Source: UBA1206 sp045600105 (GTDB lineage Bacteria > Bacillota > Clostridia > Oscillospirales > CAG-382). Taken from it: a DNA stretch of 64,000 nt. The notes below the pieces were generated by a model that had not been told where the DNA came from, made no database searches, and saw nothing but the letters and a program-made list of their open reading frames with translations. The stretch spans positions 1 to 64,000 of the forward strand of contig JAZRXG010000005.1 of assembly GCA_045600105.1 (NCBI GenBank). Direction: 5' to 3'. Shown piece after piece: positions 1-8,208 of the stretch. The stretch's first letter is position 1. Each line of letters starts with the position of its first letter. The translations under genes and the position numbers were made by a program.

Positions 1-1
1 A

Positions 2-58
2 GTCGAGTTTTTCGTCGAAGCCATTGAAATTTCTGATAAAATCTTATATTCCTATTAA
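2..58 (+). CDS. Possible 3' end of a gene entering from the left edge
   Basis: An open frame enters at base 2 and ends at a TAA at 56-58, reading 18 residues that finish in KILYSY. The codons look protein-like, and an inverted repeat starts right after the stop, which would fit a gene end followed by a terminator. The piece is too short to identify. On the other strand an ATG near base 24 could instead open a gene running off the left edge, but no good ribosome site precedes it. Confidence 0.3.
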   Translation, partial: VEFFVEAIEISDKILYSY

Positions 59-97
59 AAAGTGTACTCTTATCCACTCAGATAAAAGTACACTTTT
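58..97. terminator. Strong hairpin, probable bidirectional terminator
   Basis: A 17-base stem with one mismatch (AAAAGTGTACT... paired with ...AGTACACTTTT) encloses the six-base loop CACTCA. T-rich sequence follows on the minus strand (TTTTTAATA), and a looser pyrimidine tract follows on the plus strand. It sits between the fragment ending at base 58 and the sigma/anti-sigma pair. An outer 11-base inverted repeat (GCCATTGAAAT at 20-30, ATTTCAATGGC at 122-132) flanks it. Confidence 0.55.
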
Positions 98-160
98 ACT
101 CTTTTGCTCTATTCTTTTTCCATTTCAATGGCGTAAGAAACGAGTTTGTCTTCGGTCCGG

Positions 161-195
161 AAGGATTTCCACGGTAAAACGCGGAAATCCTTTTT
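161..195 (+). terminator. Hairpin with T-run, member of the GGATTTCC terminator family
   Basis: AAGGATTTCC (161-170) pairs with GGAAATCCTT (183-192), and T residues follow on the plus strand. The stem sequence matches the hairpins at 22018-22052 and 35186-35221. It lies between the left-edge sequence and the convergent end of the putative anti-sigma gene, so it may serve either transcript. Confidence 0.5.
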
Positions 196-216
196 AATGC
201 GGAATTCGCATCTCCG

Positions 217-1056
217 TCAGTCCGAAAGCTCACCGCAGCTGAATCTTCCGTCATCAAAGGTCAGTTCCCTGCCTTCGATATAAATGACTCCGTCTTTTAT
301 CTCAAATTCGAAAAGATCGTCGAGATTAATAACGTTTTTCTGCATCAATGTCGTCGACGTCATCGTTGAAAGATCGGTAACGCTCACGGTCTGATAGCAG
401 AGTCCCGAGCCCCAGATGTAATATGAAAAGAGGTCTTTCGTGCCGTTTTCGTCGTAATCCCACAAGCAAAGCTGACCGACGATGGTATCGTATCTGTAAA
501 TTGTTCCTTTATACATCATAAAGCAATGGCAGGCGTCTTTGACATAGAAAATTTCAAGTTCGTCCGTTTCGTCGGAAATGCTCTTTGGCGTGATGTTGTA
601 AACGTGATCTATGTTGTTCGTGTTATAATTGCGATAATTGACGCCGCCTGCATAATAGCCGTCACGTTTCAGAGTTTCAATGAATTCATCGAAATGAAGC
701 GTGCTCGTGCTGTCGTAATCCGGGTGGTAATAATCGTTTACGACGATGTCTTTGTCCACGGCAGGCAGCGATTCTTCGGCTTTGCTGCTGTCCACGGCAG
801 GCAGCGATTCTTCGGCTTTGCTGCCGTCTCCGACGGTCCCGGGATCGACGGTATTATTTCCGTCACGGAAAATGAACGGGGAAAGTGCGAGTGCGATCAC
901 TGTGACCGCCACGACGGCACAAGCCGCGACGTTCACTATCCGCCTGAATATTTTCGGTTTTTCAGCCTTGTTTTTCATGAAATCATTCCTTTCAGTGCTT
1001 TCGTATTCGTTTCGTTTTTGTATAACGCTTCTGAAAACTTCGTCTGTCGTTTTCAC
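217..1056 (-). CDS. Putative anti-sigma factor / single-pass membrane protein
   Basis: This 279-residue protein has a charged cytoplasmic N-terminus of about 35 residues, one membrane segment at about residues 40-65 (rich in V, A and L), then a Ser/Glu/Ala linker and an extracytoplasmic domain of about 170 residues rich in Tyr and Asp. The GTG start overlaps the TGA of the upstream sigma gene as GTGA, and AGGAGGG lies about ten bases ahead, so the two are translationally coupled. That arrangement is typical of ECF sigma/anti-sigma pairs, and its role as the regulator of that sigma factor is inferred from it. No zinc-binding ZAS motif (HxxxCxxC) is visible in the N-terminus. The linker contains a duplicated SSKAEESLPAVD unit. 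The output domain is not recognised. Confidence 0.7.
   Translation of the reverse strand: MKTTDEVFRSVIQKRNEYESTERNDFMKNKAEKPKIFRRIVNVAACAVVAVTVIALALSPFIFRDGNNTVDPGTVGDGSKAEESLPAVDSSKAEESLPAVDKDIVVNDYYHPDYDSTSTLHFDEFIETLKRDGYYAGGVNYRNYNTNNIDHVYNITPKSISDETDELEIFYVKDACHCFMMYKGTIYRYDTIVGQLCLWDYDENGTKDLFSYYIWGSGLCYQTVSVTDLSTMTSTTLMQKNVINLDDLFEFEIKDGVIYIEGRELTFDDGRFSCGELSD
754..825 (-). repeat. 36-base tandem duplication inside the putative anti-sigma gene
   Basis: Two adjacent 36-base units (754-789 and 790-825) differ at one position and encode two copies of SSKAEESLPAVD in the linker just outside the membrane. The unit is a multiple of three, so the frame is kept. The near-identity suggests a recent slippage event that lengthened the spacer between membrane and sensor domain. 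Confidence 0.9.
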
Positions 1057-1598
1057 GACTGGTAGCCCTCCTTTTCCAATTCTGTTTTAAGGGACGCTTT
1101 TGCTCGTTCGAGCAAGTGGTAAACGCTGCTTTTTGACTTTCCCATCGCCCCGGCGATGTCCTCGCACTCCATATCCTCGAAATACGCGAGCCAAAGCACC
1201 TGACGGTACTTGGGACTAAGGCGTTCCATCGCCTTTCTGACCGCCGCCTTGTCCTCGGTGAGAGAATAGGCGTCCTCGACGTATTCCGCCGACGGCAGAT
1301 CGAGGCAGTCGTCGATGTTTACATGCACGTTTTTGGGCTTTTTTCTGAGTCTGTCCACGGCAAGGTTCCTGCCGATGGTGAAAAGCCACGTTTTGAAGCC
1401 CGATCTGCCGCAAAATACCGGTCGTTTTGTGGCAAGGGTCACAAAAGTGTTTTCGGCTTCCTCCTCAGCGTCGTCCATATTGCGGAGATACGTGTTGAGA
1501 TAGAACGCGAGCGAGGTATAAAACTCGTCTATCAGTTCACGCAGCCCCTCGTCGTCGCCGTCGAGATAACGCTCGTAATTCACTTTTCCGCTGTCCAT
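1053..1598 (-). CDS. RNA polymerase sigma factor, ECF (sigma-70) family
   Basis: The 181 residues contain sigma region 2 (about residues 20-90, including DAEEEAENTFV and the promoter-melting stretch FKTWLFTIGRNLAVDRLRK) and region 4 (about residues 120-175, with YRQVLWLAYFEDMECEDIA and the helix-turn-helix MGKSKSSVYHLLERAKASL). Region 3 is absent, as is normal for ECF factors. The ATG at 1598 follows GGGGAGGTGA at good spacing. Its stop overlaps the start of the membrane protein downstream. It should direct RNA polymerase to promoters of a stress or envelope response; the regulon cannot be told from this sequence. Its own promoter was not convincingly found. Confidence 0.93.
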   Translation of the reverse strand: MDSGKVNYERYLDGDDEGLRELIDEFYTSLAFYLNTYLRNMDDAEEEAENTFVTLATKRPVFCGRSGFKTWLFTIGRNLAVDRLRKKPKNVHVNIDDCLDLPSAEYVEDAYSLTEDKAAVRKAMERLSPKYRQVLWLAYFEDMECEDIAGAMGKSKSSVYHLLERAKASLKTELEKEGYQS

Positions 1599-1680
1599 CG
1601 GCTCACCTCCCCGCTTTCGTTTACCGCTTTCACTTATTTGTCGTGAAAAGAATGATTTTGTGCCGTTTTTTTTGCAAATA

Positions 1681-1714
1681 ATAAAAAACTTTTGGGCTGA
1701 CTTGACGTCAGCCC
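1681..1714 (-). terminator. Intrinsic terminator of the calpain-like gene
   Basis: On the minus strand, the perfect 8-base stem GGGCTGAC/GTCAGCCC (1694-1701 with 1707-1714) has a five-base loop and is followed by AAAAGTTTTTTATT. It lies eight bases past the stop of the protease gene. Confidence 0.85.
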
Positions 1715-1721
1715 GTGCATT

Positions 1722-4232
1722 TTATTTGATTTTTTCAATAACTTTGCCTTCGTTTTCGTACTCGGGCTGTTTTTCGGTTCTCTTCTGCTGATCGTCCACG
1801 GCGTTCAGTGACACGAGCTTGTCGTATTCGTTTTTGTCGAACGTGCCGTTTTCGATGCTTTTGCTGATCTTGTCAAAAGCCGCGATCTTCGAGAGCGCTT
1901 CTCTGTCGATGGGCTTGCTTTCATTTTTCAGTTCGCCGTTGAGGAGCTGCGCTTCGTCCGCCTGCTTTCTCATCTCCGTGATCTTTTCGGTGAATCCTTC
2001 GGGAACTTCAATACCCTTTTCGGTAAGTTTTCCGGCAAGACGTTCTGCCTCGTCCTCGGGAGAGATTTTTTCTCCGGCTGCCTTCTCGGTTTTCTCCGCC
2101 TTTACGGATTTGAATTTTTCGATCGCCTTGAGTTCCTTGTCGGCAAGAGAAGCGATATTCTTCACCGCTTCCCAGCGCTTGTTGTGCGCCTTTTTGGTGG
2201 AATCCTTATAGGCGTCGGCGGCTTTTTTGAGTTCTTCAACGGCTTTTTTGACTTCGTCCACGCCTTTGCCGTTTTTTTCTCCGAGCTTTTCGAGCTTTTC
2301 CTTGACAAGTTTCATCTCAGCCGAGTCGTGCTCGATAACGCCGAAAAGTCTGCGCTTCGCTTCGTAAAGAGAAGCGGTCTGCTTTGCGAACCCGAAAGAC
2401 ACAGAATAACGTCTGTCGTCGGTCTTTTCTTTTTCGGCAAGAACCTTGTCGCCGTCAACGAATCCGTAATCGTCGGCAGCCTCTGCCCCAAGGTCCTCGA
2501 ATCCGTCGTTTTCTTTCGCGTTCTTGTTTATTTCGTCTCCGAGGTCCTCGAATCCGTCAACATCGTTTTCCTTTGCGTTATTCTCTTCCCCGAGGTCTTC
2601 GAATTCGTCGATGAAGCCGTCGTCGTTCGCGTCGAGCGACACGTCGTTTTCGTTTTCCTTCATTTCTTCGTTTTCGGCTTTTTCCGCTTCAAGCCCGGCT
2701 TTTCTCTTTTCCTCCGCTTCTTTCCTTGCGTCGGCGTCTTCCTTGTTCAGCTGCTTTGATATCTCCATGAACGAATCGTAATCTTCTTTTGAGAGGTTGA
2801 GGAAAGAGTTGAAGGTGCGCTGAAAATCGGTTATTTCGAGGTTGAACGTGCCCATGTTGGAATTGCCGGCGTTGAGCGTCGACTTGACGAAGGTGGAATC
2901 GTTGACGAGCTTTCCGTTTTCGTCATACTTTGCCCTGAAGGTGGCGAACGGGTCGCGGAGCTGTATGAATTTTTTGGTAACTCCGTTGACGTCCGCTTCA
3001 AAGACCTTCGTCACGGCGTAAGCGTGTCCCGTTCTGATGCCGATGCCGAGCAGATAGTTCGTTTTTTCGGGATCGTTCATGGGGTTGGTGCCGACCGTAA
3101 CGATGTCTTTTGCTTCGACCCTCTTTTTGAAAAAGTCGAAAAGCGCGGTATCGCGGTGGGTATAGGGCTCGTTAGTGTTGATGGTGGTGGGGTTGGCGTT
3201 GTATTTGGGGTCCCAGTTCGTGTTATTGTAGCCGAAGCACGGCGGATACTGCGTGTAGTGCGCGTCTTCGACGAACGCGTTCAGAAAATCGGGAACGTGT
3301 CCTCTGTCGACGTTCGCGTAGCCCTTGTTATTGAGGTTCTTGGCGTTCATGAAGACCGTGTACGCCTTTTCGACCAGCTGCACCCAGGTGGACGACGAGG
3401 AATAGACGTTCGCTCCGCCTACCTTGTTGACGCTCTTTTCGACGTTGATGTAAACGGGGGTCTTTTTGTTCGTCGCGGCGTCGATATCGAAAAATCTCAC
3501 GGTCACCGTGCCATCGTTGTTGTCGCGTATTGCGTCGCGTATCTTTTTGGGATCGGTGTTTGCAAGCCCGATGAGGGACGACATGACGTAGCAGTCATTG
3601 ATCGCTCCCTGCTTGACATCGTTGGGGCTCGGTGCGTGAGGAAAAAGCTCGTCGTCGGTCTTTACCCATCTGCCGATCTTGCCGAGCGAATCGTCCGCCG
3701 GATTGTTTGCTTTGATATAGTTATCGGTGTTTTCCGCGCCGGAAGGTACTTTGAGGTCGCCGACGTACTGACGCTGAAGCATATCGGCGTAAGAATCAAG
3801 AGACGCCAGACGTTTTTCGTCAAGTGACGTGTCCTTGTTCTCTCTTTTTGCCTTTGCGATACGTTTGTCGAGCGCGTCTTTGTAGTTGACCATTTTTATT
3901 CTGAGGGAAGCGATCGACTCCTGTCTGCTTCTTCTGGAGGAAGAGGTGAGGTAGTCTCTGACGCCTTCGAGAACGGTCTTCATCCCCTTGTCGCAGTCGG
4001 GGTCGTCGTAGTCCTTCGCGGCTTTCTTGGCGAGTTCGGTAAAGAAAACGCGGGTGCTGTCGTCGCCGACATTGCCGTACGCCTCGGTCTGCGAAACTTT
4101 TTTGTAGTCATAGACTTCGCTGCCGTCGATCGGCTTTTCGTCCGTTTTATCGCTGTCGATCAGATGCGCGACGTGTCCGCCCTCGGTAACGCCCCACCTG
4201 AGTTCGTTTATATCTTTTTTGAAAAGTCCCAT
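1722..4232 (-). CDS. Calpain-like (C2 family) cysteine protease with EF-hand-like loop and coiled-coil tail
   Basis: The ATG at 4232 follows GGAGG at seven to eight bases and gives 836 residues; the longer frame to 4313 lacks a ribosome site. There is no signal peptide, so a cytoplasmic location is expected. The peptidase core has QGAINDCYVMSSL (Cys about 214), as in calpains, and TGHAYAVTKV (His about 403). At the place where calpains have Asn in RNPWG the sequence reads LRDPFA, so the third catalytic residue appears to be Asp (about 427). After the core comes a calcium-loop-like stretch, DANDDGFIDEFE (about 534-545), inside three degenerate GFEDLG-type repeats. A long Lys/Glu-rich, probably coiled-coil tail follows. 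Calcium-triggered proteolysis is the natural inference but untested. It is a single-gene transcript with its own promoter (4317-4345) and terminator. Confidence 0.8.
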   Translation of the reverse strand: MGLFKKDINELRWGVTEGGHVAHLIDSDKTDEKPIDGSEVYDYKKVSQTEAYGNVGDDSTRVFFTELAKKAAKDYDDPDCDKGMKTVLEGVRDYLTSSSRRSRQESIASLRIKMVNYKDALDKRIAKAKRENKDTSLDEKRLASLDSYADMLQRQYVGDLKVPSGAENTDNYIKANNPADDSLGKIGRWVKTDDELFPHAPSPNDVKQGAINDCYVMSSLIGLANTDPKKIRDAIRDNNDGTVTVRFFDIDAATNKKTPVYINVEKSVNKVGGANVYSSSSTWVQLVEKAYTVFMNAKNLNNKGYANVDRGHVPDFLNAFVEDAHYTQYPPCFGYNNTNWDPKYNANPTTINTNEPYTHRDTALFDFFKKRVEAKDIVTVGTNPMNDPEKTNYLLGIGIRTGHAYAVTKVFEADVNGVTKKFIQLRDPFATFRAKYDENGKLVNDSTFVKSTLNAGNSNMGTFNLEITDFQRTFNSFLNLSKEDYDSFMEISKQLNKEDADARKEAEEKRKAGLEAEKAENEEMKENENDVSLDANDDGFIDEFEDLGEENNAKENDVDGFEDLGDEINKNAKENDGFEDLGAEAADDYGFVDGDKVLAEKEKTDDRRYSVSFGFAKQTASLYEAKRRLFGVIEHDSAEMKLVKEKLEKLGEKNGKGVDEVKKAVEELKKAADAYKDSTKKAHNKRWEAVKNIASLADKELKAIEKFKSVKAEKTEKAAGEKISPEDEAERLAGKLTEKGIEVPEGFTEKITEMRKQADEAQLLNGELKNESKPIDREALSKIAAFDKISKSIENGTFDKNEYDKLVSLNAVDDQQKRTEKQPEYENEGKVIEKIK

Positions 4233-4316
4233 CGTTCTTTCCTCCGTACGATCTGTGCCGTTTTTGTCTTTCGTATTCAATACCTGTATTACGCGCAAAA
4301 TATTACGTTTCAATTG

Positions 4317-4345
4317 ATTATATCACGTTTTTTTGCCGAATACAA
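4317..4345 (-). promoter_or_regulatory. Sigma-A promoter of the calpain-like gene
   Basis: On the minus strand, TTGTAT (4340-4345) and TATAAT (4317-4322) are separated by 17 bases, with an extended TGA before the -10. The -35 box almost touches the terminator of the upstream gene. Confidence 0.8.
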
Positions 4346-4346
4346 C

Positions 4347-4395
4347 AGAAAGACCCGAAAAATCGGGTCTCAGACCGAAAAATCGGGTCTTTCGT
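4347..4395 (-). terminator. Double hairpin terminator after the DUF4855 lipoprotein gene
   Basis: Two copies of a GACC(C)GAAAAATCGGGTC hairpin (about 4352-4369 and 4373-4390) lie in tandem, and the outer AAAGACCCG and CGGGTCTTT can also pair over the whole stretch. It is 16 or more bases beyond the stop at 4412. The two alternative pairings are unusual, but termination is the simplest role. Confidence 0.7.
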
Positions 4396-4411
4396 TTTAT
4401 CTTTAACTTAT

Positions 4412-7400
4412 TTATCCTATCGTCACGTTGACGACGCACTCCTCCGAATAGCCGAGGCGTTCGGAATAGACGTAGCTGAACGTGTCGCTGCCGGTATAGC
4501 CCTTGTCGGGATAATAGAAGGCTCTTCCGTCTTCGGTCACCGTGACGCTTCCGTGCGACGGCGACGTGTATACCTTATAGACGTTGTCCTTTCCTTCGGG
4601 GTTCAGTTTTATCTCGCACTTCGTGTCGGCGGACGCGGACACGCTTATGGCATCGACGGAATCGGGAACGGGGTCGAGAGTGCCCTTGATGAACTGATAA
4701 GTGCAGTCGTACATCACGCGCTTCGGCGTATCGGTCGTGAAAGCGCTGCCGGTGAAGTTGCTGATGCCGATATAGTACATATGTATGGCGTCGGTCATGT
4801 AGCCGGTCTTTGCGCCGTGAGCGAGATAGTCGAGATATTTCTGCGTGAACAGTTCGTTCGAGCCGCCCGCGCGGTAGTCCATTTCGATCTCGATGCACAT
4901 GCCGTACTGCTTGGCTATTGCCGCGGCTTCGTCAAGTCTGCTTATCGCGACGTCCTCGCGGAACGCGTAGTTGGGCTGCTGGCAGGCAACGTCAAGCCCG
5001 AATTCAGCCCATCTCGAATACCCTTCCGCCTCGTAGTACGGTATCCAGAATACCTGATCGCCCTTCTCGTGAACGGTGTCGGTGACGAATCTGACGATCG
5101 CCATGCTGTCTTCGGAAATGCCTTCGTTATACCAATAGAAGCCGCCGAATACGAGGTTCTTGTACTCGTGGTTCGCCATTTCCTTGTAGTATTCGTCGAT
5201 GAGATATTTCGCTATCTTTTCTTTTCCGCTCTCACTGTTCGAGTTTTCGCTCTTGCCGTCGCCGTCAACGTCGCCGAAATCGGTGCTGTTTGGCGTGTAG
5301 ATGGAAACGAAATAAACTTCCTTGTAGTCGTCGGGAAGTCCGAGCTCGGTCTTCATTTTGCCGACGACCGAATCAAGCGCTCCGATGTTGTTTTTGTCGG
5401 AGAAGAGCTTTTTGATGTTCCAGCTGACGTCGGACATATTGTATCTGTTCGAGCCGCCGGTGCTGCCGTCGCTGTTGGACGGGAATCCGCCGCTCATGAG
5501 GAAGAGCACGCCGTCGAACATCGTGTCGACCGATTTACCGCTCTTGTCAACGTAGGAAACGACGCTCTTCAGCGTTTCTTCGGTCCAGTCTGCGGTCTTG
5601 GAATAATAGGCGAGGAACACGTCGTGAACTCCGCCGAGCACGTCGGGATCGGAGTCTCTCCACTTGCCGACGCCTTCGGGGCTTGCCGCCTCTTCGAATC
5701 CGGCGGTCTTGAGGTCGATCGCGCCTTCGGTGTTCTTGGTGCCGAACGCCTCGAGCTCAGAAACGCCTGCCCACGCATTGACGCCGAACGAATAGCAGAC
5801 GAATCTTGCCTTCACGGCTTTTTCAAGCGTGAGCGTTCCCGAAACGACCGCTTCTCTGCCCTCAATTACGATGTCGCCGACGCTGTACCAGCTCTTGCCG
5901 TCGGTCGAAAGCGATACCGTGACCGTGGGAGGCGTATGGACCGCCCATGAAGCGAGGTCGGTGAATTCGGCGGTGAATTCAGACAGAGCGGAAAGGTATC
6001 CGATGTCGAAATACATATTTCTGCCGCTTCCGCCGTAGAACTTGAAGAAGTATCCGTTGTGGATATCGTTCGACTTGGTATGCTTGCCGTCGGTGACGAC
6101 TTTGCTCGTGATCTTGGTGTTGTTATCGGTCCCCTGCGGAGTGTTGACGCTCGATACCTGAACGCCGAGTCCGAGGAGCAGATCGAGTTTTTCGTCCCAG
6201 TCGCTTCCCTTTTCCCAAAGAACGTCGGTTTCGACCTCGGGGAAGGTGACGGGAGGATAGAACGAAATATCGTTGGTGTCGGTGCAATAACGGTAGACGC
6301 CTATTTCGTCGAGCATATATTTTTCATATTCGCTATTCGCGGGCAGCGCCGCCTTGACGTATCTGCCGCTCAGCGTATACGGGCTTTCGTACACGAATTC
6401 GTACATGACGGAATCGTATTCCGTGGGAGCGTAAACGGTGCCGACTTCGGTCCATTCTTTTTTGTCGGCGCTGACCGAGAACGTGACGTAAGTCGGGAAG
6501 CCTATCTTCATGACGCCGAGAATGGCGGAATGGAGCGAGAACGCGGCGATGTCGTCCTTGACCGCGCCGAGGTCGAACACGAACTCAACTCCGTTTTCGG
6601 CAGGGTATGCCGCCCACGTATCGTCTTCGATGCCGTAGCCGACGTTTCCGTCGGTGAGTTTTTTGCCGTTGTCGGCAAATTCACCTTCTGATTTCACCGA
6701 TGAAGTGTAGGTTTTGCCTTTGACCGCGTCAAAGCGGTTGAGCGATCTATCGGGGGTCCCGGTCTTGATCTTTTCTATCGATCCGCGGTCCGCGGCTGAC
6801 GCGTTCTTATACGCGTTTTCGACGGTCTCGTCAAACGCGCTGTCGCCGGATCCTCCTTCAACATCGGCGTAAACGGTGATCTCGTCAATAAATGTCCAGA
6901 ATCCCGACGAAACCACGGCAAATCTGACGTATCTTGCCGAGACGTTTTCTTCGCTTTCAAAGGCGGCCGCCTTGCAGGTCGAATCCGATTCGCCCTTTAT
7001 TCTTACGCTGCCGAGCGTGGTAAACGTCGTACCGTCGTCCGAAACGGACACGGTGAAGGAGCCGGGCGCTTTGATGCCGGCGGTATCGGTGTCGAGAAAA
7101 TCGATTTCAAAAGCGTAAAGCTCGTCTTTCGTCTCGCCGAGGTCGAGAACGAACGTCACGGAGGACGAAGCGCCGACGCCGTAGCCCGAAAGCTTGGTGT
7201 CGTTGTAGGATACGCTCTCGCGTTCCGCGTAAATGCCGTCGGTCAGCTCGATGCCGTAGGAATCCTCATAACCGTCGCCCGCCTTGGCGCTCGACGTATA
7301 GGAGGCGCCGATCGACACCGGTGTGCGATAGGTGCGTACGACGGGTTCTTTTGATTCTTCGGCGGACGATTCCGCGGCGGAAGACTCTTCGGCGGACGGT

Positions 7401-7546
7401 TCCGCGCTGCTTTCGGCAGCCGAAAGCACGTCTTCGCTCGATTCGGCACCCGCGGAAGACGGTTCTTCCTCATTTCCGCCGCACGACGTGACGAGCACGG
7501 AAAAGACGAGGAGGAACGCCAAGAGAACTGATAATTTCTTTTTCAT
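4412..7546 (-). CDS. DUF4855 surface lipoprotein with discoidin-like domains
   Basis: The 1,044-residue protein begins with a lipoprotein signal (lipobox LVTSC, Cys22), then a Ser/Glu/Ala-rich spacer to about residue 70 that should lift it off the membrane. Three discoidin (F5/8 type C)-like beta modules follow (roughly 72-228, 255-425, 445-610), with recurring phrases such as VTFVLDLG and ARYVRFAV. Next is a DUF4855 domain (about 625-945) with FDGVLFLMSGG, FGGFYWYNE, FWIPYY and QQPNYAF, and then a C-terminal Big_9/cadherin-like module (GSVTVTEDGRAFYYP, GSDTFSYVY). DUF4855 has no established activity; the conserved Glu and aromatic motifs suggest a TIM-barrel glycosidase-like fold, which is inference. 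It has its own promoter and terminator, and a paralog at 19596-21992. Confidence 0.85.
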   Translation of the reverse strand: MKKKLSVLLAFLLVFSVLVTSCGGNEEEPSSAGAESSEDVLSAAESSAEPSAEESSAAESSAEESKEPVVRTYRTPVSIGASYTSSAKAGDGYEDSYGIELTDGIYAERESVSYNDTKLSGYGVGASSSVTFVLDLGETKDELYAFEIDFLDTDTAGIKAPGSFTVSVSDDGTTFTTLGSVRIKGESDSTCKAAAFESEENVSARYVRFAVVSSGFWTFIDEITVYADVEGGSGDSAFDETVENAYKNASAADRGSIEKIKTGTPDRSLNRFDAVKGKTYTSSVKSEGEFADNGKKLTDGNVGYGIEDDTWAAYPAENGVEFVFDLGAVKDDIAAFSLHSAILGVMKIGFPTYVTFSVSADKKEWTEVGTVYAPTEYDSVMYEFVYESPYTLSGRYVKAALPANSEYEKYMLDEIGVYRYCTDTNDISFYPPVTFPEVETDVLWEKGSDWDEKLDLLLGLGVQVSSVNTPQGTDNNTKITSKVVTDGKHTKSNDIHNGYFFKFYGGSGRNMYFDIGYLSALSEFTAEFTDLASWAVHTPPTVTVSLSTDGKSWYSVGDIVIEGREAVVSGTLTLEKAVKARFVCYSFGVNAWAGVSELEAFGTKNTEGAIDLKTAGFEEAASPEGVGKWRDSDPDVLGGVHDVFLAYYSKTADWTEETLKSVVSYVDKSGKSVDTMFDGVLFLMSGGFPSNSDGSTGGSNRYNMSDVSWNIKKLFSDKNNIGALDSVVGKMKTELGLPDDYKEVYFVSIYTPNSTDFGDVDGDGKSENSNSESGKEKIAKYLIDEYYKEMANHEYKNLVFGGFYWYNEGISEDSMAIVRFVTDTVHEKGDQVFWIPYYEAEGYSRWAEFGLDVACQQPNYAFREDVAISRLDEAAAIAKQYGMCIEIEMDYRAGGSNELFTQKYLDYLAHGAKTGYMTDAIHMYYIGISNFTGSAFTTDTPKRVMYDCTYQFIKGTLDPVPDSVDAISVSASADTKCEIKLNPEGKDNVYKVYTSPSHGSVTVTEDGRAFYYPDKGYTGSDTFSYVYSERLGYSEECVVNVTIG

Positions 7547-7575
7547 TTCGGTCTCCTTTGGTTGTATTTCGCATT

Positions 7576-7604
7576 ATTATACCATATTTTTTCGCGTTTT
7601 TCAA
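7576..7604 (-). promoter_or_regulatory. Sigma-A promoter of the DUF4855 lipoprotein gene
   Basis: On the minus strand, TTGAAA (7599-7604) and TATAAT (7576-7581) are 17 bases apart with TGG before the -10. The ATG at 7546 follows AAGGAGAC. Confidence 0.85.
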
Positions 7605-7613
7605 GTGACGAAG

Positions 7614-7657
7614 CCTTTTTTGGCAAAAGGAAAAGGCATTGCCGCGGCAATGCCTTT
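7614..7657 (-). terminator. Terminator of the surface-protein operon
   Basis: A perfect 26-base palindrome (7632-7657, AAAGGCATTGCCG paired with CGGCAATGCCTTT) lies five bases past the stop at 7663 and is followed on the minus strand by TCCTTTTGCCAAAAAAGG. This closes the operon that begins at 17237. Confidence 0.85.
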
Positions 7658-7662
7658 CGTTA

Positions 7663-8208
7663 TTAATGCGTGAGTTGTCCGTTCGATACCGTGACGTAGG
7701 ACCACATGGCATGAACGGCGCTGTCGGGGGCAGCCTGCACGGCTTCGGGGATGATGACGATCACCTGTTTTACCGTTTCTCCGTAATATTCGGCGTCTGC
7801 GGCAAAAGTGATGGGCGACGTCAGCAGCTCCGCGGTCTTTTCGTCCGGAGCGACTTTTGACGTGTAATAATACGTCTGTTCGGCGGAGTCGTATATCCAG
7901 TTTGCCGTGTCGTAACTGATCGTCGGGAGCTCGGACGGCTTGCCTACGATCACACCGTCTTCGTTTTCCCAATAGGAAACTATCCGAAGTCGGAGGTATT
8001 CGTCGACGTTCCCGGTGTTCTGTATCTTCACGCTCGTCTTCTCGGTGCCGTCAAAAGCTTCCTCGACCGCGCACATCACGTTGGCGGGCTCGAAATCGTT
8101 GGTGACACTGTCGTGCGCGAAATAGTACGAATATACCGCAAACGACGCGGCGATAAGAAGCACCGAAACGACAAGGATAACGGAAAGAACGCGTTTTTTA
8201 TTCTTCAT
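7663..8208 (-). CDS. Small SipW-dependent-type exported protein (TasA/BsaA-like)
   Basis: The ATG at 8208 follows AAAGGAG and lies inside the last codons of the 2,230-residue gene (11-base overlap); the longer frame to 8340 is only an overlap with that gene. The 181-residue product starts MKNKKRVLSVILVVSVLL, a SipW-type uncleaved-looking hydrophobic leader, with FAVYSYYFA at its end. It continues with a beta-rich domain of the TasA/CalY kind: VKIQNTGNVDEYLRLRIVSYW is the hallmark phrase about a dozen families of these matrix proteins share. It is the last gene of the operon and is probably assembled into, or tethers, the same surface structure as its neighbours. Function is inferred from the leader, fold and context. 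Confidence 0.8.
   Translation of the reverse strand: MKNKKRVLSVILVVSVLLIAASFAVYSYYFAHDSVTNDFEPANVMCAVEEAFDGTEKTSVKIQNTGNVDEYLRLRIVSYWENEDGVIVGKPSELPTISYDTANWIYDSAEQTYYYTSKVAPDEKTAELLTSPITFAADAEYYGETVKQVIVIIPEAVQAAPDSAVHAMWSYVTVSNGQLTH

Noticed and set aside
754..825. CRISPR-like repeat
   Set aside because: Only two adjacent copies without spacers, and they encode a coding duplication.
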